Assembly (NCBI RefSeq): GCF_011682145.1
Contig: NZ_WHJH01000067.1
Location: 1-32,842 of the forward strand
Direction of reading: 5' to 3'
DNA length: 32,842 nucleotides
From: Massilia mucilaginosa
GTDB taxonomy: Bacteria; Pseudomonadota; Gammaproteobacteria; Burkholderiales; Burkholderiaceae_D
Of the stretch, positions 28,760 through 32,842 are shown one piece after another (the stretch's first letter is position 1; every line of letters begins with the position of its first letter). Under the pieces are notes generated by a model. The model saw nothing but the letters and a program-made list of their open reading frames with translations, was not told the origin of the DNA and made no database searches. Both the position numbers and the translations under genes were made by a program.

Positions 28760-30802
28760 TTACGCTGCCATGGCCTCGGCGCGCTGCTGCATGCACGGCG
28801 CGTGCCTTGCATACACCGCGCTGGCGAAGGCCCGTCCTTGCGAGAGCGAACGCAAACTGGTCGTGTGACCGAACAGCCTGGCCAGCGGCACGTCGGCAAC
28901 GACTTCCACACGGCCCGTCTGCTCTTCGATGCCGAGCACCTTGCCGCCGCGGCGCTGCAGGTCGCCGATGACATCGCCCGCATTCACGGCCGGCGCATCG
29001 ACGCTGACCGTCATGACCGGTTCCAGCATCAGCGGATGGGCTCGCTTGAGCCCGGCCAAGGTGCCTTCCTTGGCCGCGACCATGAACGCCATGTCGTTGC
29101 TGTCGACCGTGTGGTAGTCGCCATCGAGCAGGGTCACCCTGACGCCCGTGACCGGGTAGCCAAGGGGACCTTGCGCCAGCGCATGCCGCACGCCTTTTTC
29201 GATGGCCGGAATGAAGTTCGCAGGCACCACACCGCCCTTGATTGCATTCTCGAAGGCAAACACACCCTCGAACGGCTCCACCCGCAACACGACCCGTGCA
29301 TACTGCCCGCTGCCGCCGTTTTGCTTCGACACTTTGCCTTCCAGTTCCACGGCCGGTCCGGCAATGGTTTCGCGGTAGGCAACCTGGGGCGCACCGACCG
29401 TCACTTCCACGCCGGTTTCGCGGCGCACACGTTCCAGCACCACCTCCAGATGCAGCTCGCCCATGCCCCACAGCACCGTTTCGCCGCTGAGCGGATCGCT
29501 TTCCAGGCGCAGGGACGGATCCTCGCGGCGGAAGCGGTCGAGCGCGGCCAGCATCTTGCCACGCTCGCCGCCCTTGCCGGGCTCGATCGCCAGCGCCACC
29601 ACCGGTTCGCCGGCGTGGATGGTTTCGAGCACCAGCGGAACCGCCCTGGTCGACAGGGTATGCCCGGTGAGCGCCTCTTTCAGGCCGGCGATGGCGATGA
29701 TGCTGCCAGCTTCGGCCTGGGCCACGCCGGTGCGGCGGTCCGCATGGATCACATACAGGCGACCCACGCGCACGCTCGCGCCGAGCGACGCGTTCCACAC
29801 CAGGTCGCCTTCGCGCAGGGTGCCGCCGTACAGGCGCACATACGCCAGCGAACCGTGGTCGTCGTGCACCACCTTGAACACCAGCGCCGCCAGCGGATCG
29901 GCGTCGCCGGTGCCGACCGTCACCTTGGCATCGTCCAACCGCGCCATGGGAGCGGCGCGCTCGTCCGGCGAAGGCAGCCAGTCGACGACAGCGTCGAGCA
30001 GCGGTTCGATGCCGGCATTGCGGTACGCCGAACCGGACAGCACCGGCACCGCGCGCCGCGCCAGGGTCATGGCGCGCAGCCCGGCACGCACCTGCGCCGG
30101 CGACAGGGTATCGTCGGCCAGGAAGGCGAGCGTGAGCGCGTCGCTGGCATCGGCCGCGACCGCTGCGGCATGGGCGTAGGCGGCGGCTGCCTGCGCTTGC
30201 AGCTGCGCGGGCAGGGCGCTTGCGGTCATCAGCCCGGCCGCATTCCACGCCAGGAAACGCTGGCCGAGCACGTCGATGACGCCTTCGAAGGCGTCGCCGG
30301 CGCCGACCGGAATGGTCAGCGGCACGGCCAGGGCGTTCAGGCGCGTGCCGATCTGACCGACCACGCGCTCAAAATCGGCACCGGCGCGGTCCATCTTGTT
30401 GACGAACACGATGGTCGGCACGCCGTGCTTTTGGGCCTGGCGCCAGACGGTTTCGGTCTGGGGCTGGATGCCGGCCACGCCGCACAGCACCGTCACGGCG
30501 CCGTCGAGCACGCGCAGCGAACGTTCGACTTCGATGGCGAAGTCGATGTGGCCGGGCGTGTCGATCAAGGTGAAGGCGTGTTCGTTCCAGGAAACGCGGG
30601 TCGCGGCCGCGCCGATGGTGATGCCGCGTTCTTTTTCCAGGTCCATGCTGTCCATGGTGGCGGTGCCTTCATGGACTTCGCCGGAGCGGTGGATTTCGCC
30701 GGTTTTAAGAAGGATGCGTTCGGACAGGGTGGTTTTGCCAGCGTCGATGTGGGCAATGATACCGAAGTTGCGCGAGTTGGCGCGAAGGACTGTCGCAGTC
30801 AT
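28760..30802 (-). CDS. elongation factor G paralog (EF-G2 type)
   Basis: A 680-aa translational GTPase that would catalyse translocation or ribosome recycling. G1 is 'AHIDAGKTT', switch I 'ERGITIGAAATRVSW', G3 'DTPGHIDF' and G4 'NKMD'. Domain II and III follow, then domain IV with 'DYHTVDSNDMAF', the loop that enters the decoding centre in EF-G, so it is a full five-domain factor. It is slightly shorter than housekeeping FusA (about 700 aa) and stands alone rather than in the str operon with rpsL/rpsG/tuf, so I infer a second copy. The start at 30802 (MTATVLRANSRNFG) fits the family; an in-frame ATG at 30868 with AAGGGTGG upstream would add 22 residues. Confidence 0.9.
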   Translation of the reverse strand: MTATVLRANSRNFGIIAHIDAGKTTLSERILLKTGEIHRSGEVHEGTATMDSMDLEKERGITIGAAATRVSWNEHAFTLIDTPGHIDFAIEVERSLRVLDGAVTVLCGVAGIQPQTETVWRQAQKHGVPTIVFVNKMDRAGADFERVVGQIGTRLNALAVPLTIPVGAGDAFEGVIDVLGQRFLAWNAAGLMTASALPAQLQAQAAAAYAHAAAVAADASDALTLAFLADDTLSPAQVRAGLRAMTLARRAVPVLSGSAYRNAGIEPLLDAVVDWLPSPDERAAPMARLDDAKVTVGTGDADPLAALVFKVVHDDHGSLAYVRLYGGTLREGDLVWNASLGASVRVGRLYVIHADRRTGVAQAEAGSIIAIAGLKEALTGHTLSTRAVPLVLETIHAGEPVVALAIEPGKGGERGKMLAALDRFRREDPSLRLESDPLSGETVLWGMGELHLEVVLERVRRETGVEVTVGAPQVAYRETIAGPAVELEGKVSKQNGGSGQYARVVLRVEPFEGVFAFENAIKGGVVPANFIPAIEKGVRHALAQGPLGYPVTGVRVTLLDGDYHTVDSNDMAFMVAAKEGTLAGLKRAHPLMLEPVMTVSVDAPAVNAGDVIGDLQRRGGKVLGIEEQTGRVEVVADVPLARLFGHTTSLRSLSQGRAFASAVYARHAPCMQQRAEAMAA

Positions 30803-30882
30803 GATGGTGCTTTCTAAACATAGCGGGCGGTCGTGGATTGTCTTTGAGACAAGCGCCGCGGGAGCCATGCGACCACCCTTGT

Positions 30883-30921
30883 TCAGTGATCCCGCGCGCG
30901 TTCTTCGTCGGCTGACTTCAT
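30883..30921 (-). CDS. 12-codon upstream ORF before EF-G2
   Basis: ATG 30921 with a strong site TTAGGAGC seven to ten bases upstream encodes MKSADEERARDH and a stop. It ends 14 bp before the alternative EF-G start at 30868. It could couple or tune EF-G translation. Coding status is uncertain because of its length. Confidence 0.4.
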   Translation of the reverse strand: MKSADEERARDH

Positions 30922-30942
30922 GATATATATGCTCCTAAGCAA

Positions 30943-30971
30943 CTGATAAATGGGGAAAAGCGACATTCCAA
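30943..30971 (-). promoter_or_regulatory. possible own promoter of EF-G2
   Basis: TTGGAA (30971-30966) and TATCAG (30948-30943) are 17 bp apart on the minus strand, both 4 of 6 to consensus. It lies just after the upstream terminator. Confidence 0.35.
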
Positions 30972-30975
30972 AAAC

Positions 30976-30999
30976 AAAAAAGGCCCGGAGTGGGCCTTT
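30976..30999 (-). terminator. strong intrinsic terminator in the EF-G2 leader
   Basis: On the minus strand AAGGCCC-ACTCC-GGGCCTT forms a 7-bp stem and is followed by TTTTGTTTTT. It stands between a consensus promoter (31118-31146) and EF-G2, so it is an attenuator or the end of a small RNA. Confidence 0.85.
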
Positions 31000-31111
31000 G
31001 TGATGGGTGCTCGTTACGAGCGAATCAAGGGCGCACTATCGCGGCCCGGGACGTTGTGGCAACGTGCCGGGGAGGGCGAAGGTAAAAAAGAGGATGTCCA
31101 TTGAGTTCATG
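30976..31111 (-). ncRNA. leader/attenuator RNA or free small RNA of about 135 nt
   Basis: The promoter predicts a start near 31111 and the terminator an end near 30976. Inside are a strong hairpin (CCCGG-ACGTTG...CAACGT-CCGGG, about 31043-31069), a small GCTCGT/ACGAGC hairpin (about 31010-31022) and the terminator. A reading frame starting at 31110 or 31101 encodes a short peptide with 'MDILFFTFALP', which has three Phe and ends at TAG near 31038. This resembles attenuation leaders, but the Phe content is modest and the downstream gene is EF-G, not an amino-acid gene. A free small RNA is equally possible. Confidence 0.5.
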
Positions 31112-31117
31112 GCCGCA

Positions 31118-31146
31118 AGCTTAGGGCGGCGTTTGTGAAATGTCAA
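31118..31146 (-). promoter_or_regulatory. promoter of the leader RNA
   Basis: A perfect -35 TTGACA (31146-31141), a 17-bp spacer, and TAAGCT (31123-31118) on the minus strand. Start of transcription is expected near 31111, almost at the ATG of the short leader ORF. Confidence 0.6.
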
Positions 31147-31361
31147 GCGTTTATTGTGTTGTTGATTTGGAACGGAGGCGGCGCTTCCGGCCGGCTGCGG
31201 GCGCACAAGCGCCGCTATTTTGCGTAAAACATTGAATTTAGCCAACATTTCCGTGAGCACTGATGTAAAAATACCGCTCTGTTGCACAAACACTATTTCG
31301 ACTGGCGCGCAGCGGGCGCGCGAGTTTCCGACTACCCAGCACAAAGAGCAGGAATTTGACT

Positions 31362-32546
31362 ATGAACACCCTCACCAGCCGCTGCGCGAGCGGCCTGATC
31401 GCCCTGGTACTGCTTTCCGCTTGCGTCACGCAGGAAACCGGCACCGCCGATGCGGCGGCGGGCGGCAGCGGCGCGGCACCCGGCAGCCTGGTCGCCAACG
31501 GAAAACTGACCACGGAAGGCGAGGCGCGGCGCGAGCGCGCGTTCAAGGCGTATCAGGCGGGGAACAAGGCGCTGGCGTACTCCGAATGGCTGGGGATCGC
31601 CGAGCAGGGCTATGCCGAGTCGCAGTTCAACATCAGCGTGATGGAAAGCGACGGCGACACGGGCGCGCCGAACGTGGCCAGGGCGCTGGCATGGCTGCAA
31701 AAGGCGGCCGACGGCAACTATCCCGAAGCCCAGTTCCAGCTGGCGCAGCGCTACAACAAGGGCGATGGCGTGGCCAAGGATGTCCCCAAGGCCCTGCTGT
31801 ACTGGCGCCAATGCGCGGCGCTGGGCGAAAAGCGCTGTGCGTTCAACGCCGGGATGGCGCTTGCGGGCGGCTTGGGCGTGCCGCAGGATGAAGCGGCGGC
31901 GAGGACGCTGTTTGCCGAGGCCGGCAGCGGGGCGGGGGCGCTGGTCTCGGCCCAGTCCGAGCTGGGCAAGATGTACCTGCAAGATAACAAGGATCGCGAC
32001 TTCGCCAAGGCGCGCCAGTGGCTCGAGCAGGCCGCCGCCGGCAGCGATGCCGAGGCCCAGTACAACCTGGCCCTGATCTACAGCAACGGGTACGGCGTAA
32101 AAGCCGACAAACGCAAGGCGCTGGCGCTGTACCAGCGTGCGGCCAAGCAAGGCGAACCGATGTCCTTGAACAAGCTTGGCGCCGCGTATCGCTTCGGCGA
32201 AGGTGTGCCAAAAGACCAGAAAAAGGCGCTCGCCATGTTCAAGCAGGCGCACGACGCGGGCAACATGCAGGGTACGGTCAACTTGGCCGACATGACGTTC
32301 AAAGGCTGGGGCGTGCGCGCCAGCAAGGCGGGGGCGGCGGAGTTGTACAAGGCGGCGGCCGATGCCGGTCACCCGGCGGGGCGCTGCCGCTACGCGCAGG
32401 CGCTGCGGCATGGCGACGGCGTAACGCGCAATCCGGGCCAGGCCAACCGCTTGCAGGAAGCGGCGAACAACGCCAGCATCCCGTGCGACAGCGACGCGCC
32501 GCTGGGCGAGTACCTGGTCAACCGCCGGGTCAAGGGCCGCAATTGA
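31362..32546 (+). CDS. Sel1-like repeat lipoprotein
   Basis: A 394-aa protein with lipobox 'LVLLSAC' (Cys near residue 21), so it is likely outer-membrane anchored. After a Gly/Ala-rich linker come about eight Sel1-like TPR repeats, for example 'AEAQYNLALIYSNGYGVKAD' and 'LGAAYRFGEGVPKDQKKALA', recognisable by the A-x-x-x-L-G-x-x-Y...G-x-G-V pattern. Such proteins are scaffolds for protein-protein contacts in the envelope. ATG 31362 has AGGA eight bases upstream. No partner gene is adjacent. Confidence 0.9.
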   Translation: MNTLTSRCASGLIALVLLSACVTQETGTADAAAGGSGAAPGSLVANGKLTTEGEARRERAFKAYQAGNKALAYSEWLGIAEQGYAESQFNISVMESDGDTGAPNVARALAWLQKAADGNYPEAQFQLAQRYNKGDGVAKDVPKALLYWRQCAALGEKRCAFNAGMALAGGLGVPQDEAAARTLFAEAGSGAGALVSAQSELGKMYLQDNKDRDFAKARQWLEQAAAGSDAEAQYNLALIYSNGYGVKADKRKALALYQRAAKQGEPMSLNKLGAAYRFGEGVPKDQKKALAMFKQAHDAGNMQGTVNLADMTFKGWGVRASKAGAAELYKAAADAGHPAGRCRYAQALRHGDGVTRNPGQANRLQEAANNASIPCDSDAPLGEYLVNRRVKGRN

Positions 32547-32593
32547 GCTGAGCGCGCAGGCGCGGCCGGCGGCATCCACGCCGGTGTCACGCC

Positions 32594-32618
32594 GGTGTCA
32601 GGTCTGACATTCGGACAC
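32594..32618. repeat. dispersed GTGTCAGGTCTGACATTCGG repeat, copy 2
   Basis: Identical over 25 bp to an arm of the palindrome at 14541-14604 (GGTGTCAGGTCTGACATTCG then GACAC). Confidence 0.9.
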
Positions 32619-32639
32619 AAGTTCATCCGTAACCACCCT

Positions 32640-32665
32640 GGTGTCAGGTCTGACATTCAGACACG
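32640..32665. repeat. dispersed repeat, copy 3 (one base changed)
   Basis: Reads GGTGTCAGGTCTGACATTCA and then GACACGG. It is preceded by CACCCT, as is the partial copy near 14503. A partial inverted copy (CCGTGTCCGAATG) lies at 32718-32730. The rest of 32547-32842 holds no gene that I can support. Confidence 0.85.
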
Positions 32666-32842
32666 GACTGAGCAACACTTCGGAGCCAGACTGACATCAA
32701 GGTGTGGTTAGGGATGAGGCCGTGTCCGAATGAATGAAAGGGACTTCCCCGTCCCGAGACCTACGGTGAAGCGACATTTGTAAGTCAGCGTGGTCTAAAC
32801 GAATTTGGCGAATCTGTCAGCCACTATCGAAAGGGGAAGTCA

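Noticed and set aside
30869-30885. GAACAAGGGTGGT on the minus strand resembles the first half of a T-box antiterminator
   Set aside because: The second half (ACCGCG) is missing, no specifier loop is seen, and T-boxes are not known from this lineage. It more likely holds a ribosome site.

Overview
The window is a high-GC chromosomal segment of a betaproteobacterium. Several features point to Oxalobacteraceae of the Massilia/Duganella/Janthinobacterium type: codon bias, a dispersed GTGTCAGGTCTGACATTCGG-type repeat, and gene families such as NnrS, NarXL and the SagB-related 'peptide maturation dehydrogenase'. This assignment is inference; no rRNA or marker gene is present.

Layout. 1-0.36 kb: tail of an IS5-type transposase remnant. 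0.5-3.1 kb: two paralogous CPBP-like membrane proteins, the second with degenerate catalytic motifs, around a convergent pyridoxamine-oxidase-like stress protein, then a small ABM monooxygenase. 3.1-10.5 kb: an AAA ATPase divergent from moaA, then narX-narL and an exported protein in one run. A tiny HMA-like protein without its CxxC motif lies divergent from the NO-response membrane protein NnrS, which carries an NsrR-like operator. Together this is a nitrate/NO-sensing block, but no nitrate reductase is in view. 10.5-14.5 kb: L,D-transpeptidase, lipoprotein glycerophosphodiesterase and small unknown genes, ending in a perfect 64-bp palindrome. 14.8-16.4 kb: a compact RiPP-like pair, a SagB-type dehydrogenase convergent with an 86-aa peptide that has a nitrile-hydratase-like leader. 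16.4-23.1 kb: a 1669-aa propeller hybrid histidine kinase divergent from a parallel beta-helix lipoprotein.

23.4-28.4 kb is the most unusual part. A tightly overlapping operon encodes an RNA ligase, an HD-phosphohydrolase/polynucleotide-kinase fusion and a 151-aa unknown protein, which together form an RNA end-healing and sealing set. It converges on a 788-aa protein of unknown family. That gene starts at GTG only 24 nt after a complete, CCA-encoding class-I tRNA with anticodon UGA and a short variable loop, so it cannot be an ordinary tRNA-Ser. An extended TTGAT-N4-ATCAA palindrome lies just upstream of the tRNA. I infer an RNA-damage or tRNA-repair system with a built-in tRNA-like component.

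28.7-31.1 kb: a second-type EF-G with a clear terminator. Its leader has a consensus promoter, a short Phe-containing ORF and a strong intrinsic terminator, so it is either an attenuator or a free-standing small RNA. 31.4-32.5 kb: a Sel1-repeat lipoprotein. The window ends in more copies of the GTGTCAGG repeat.
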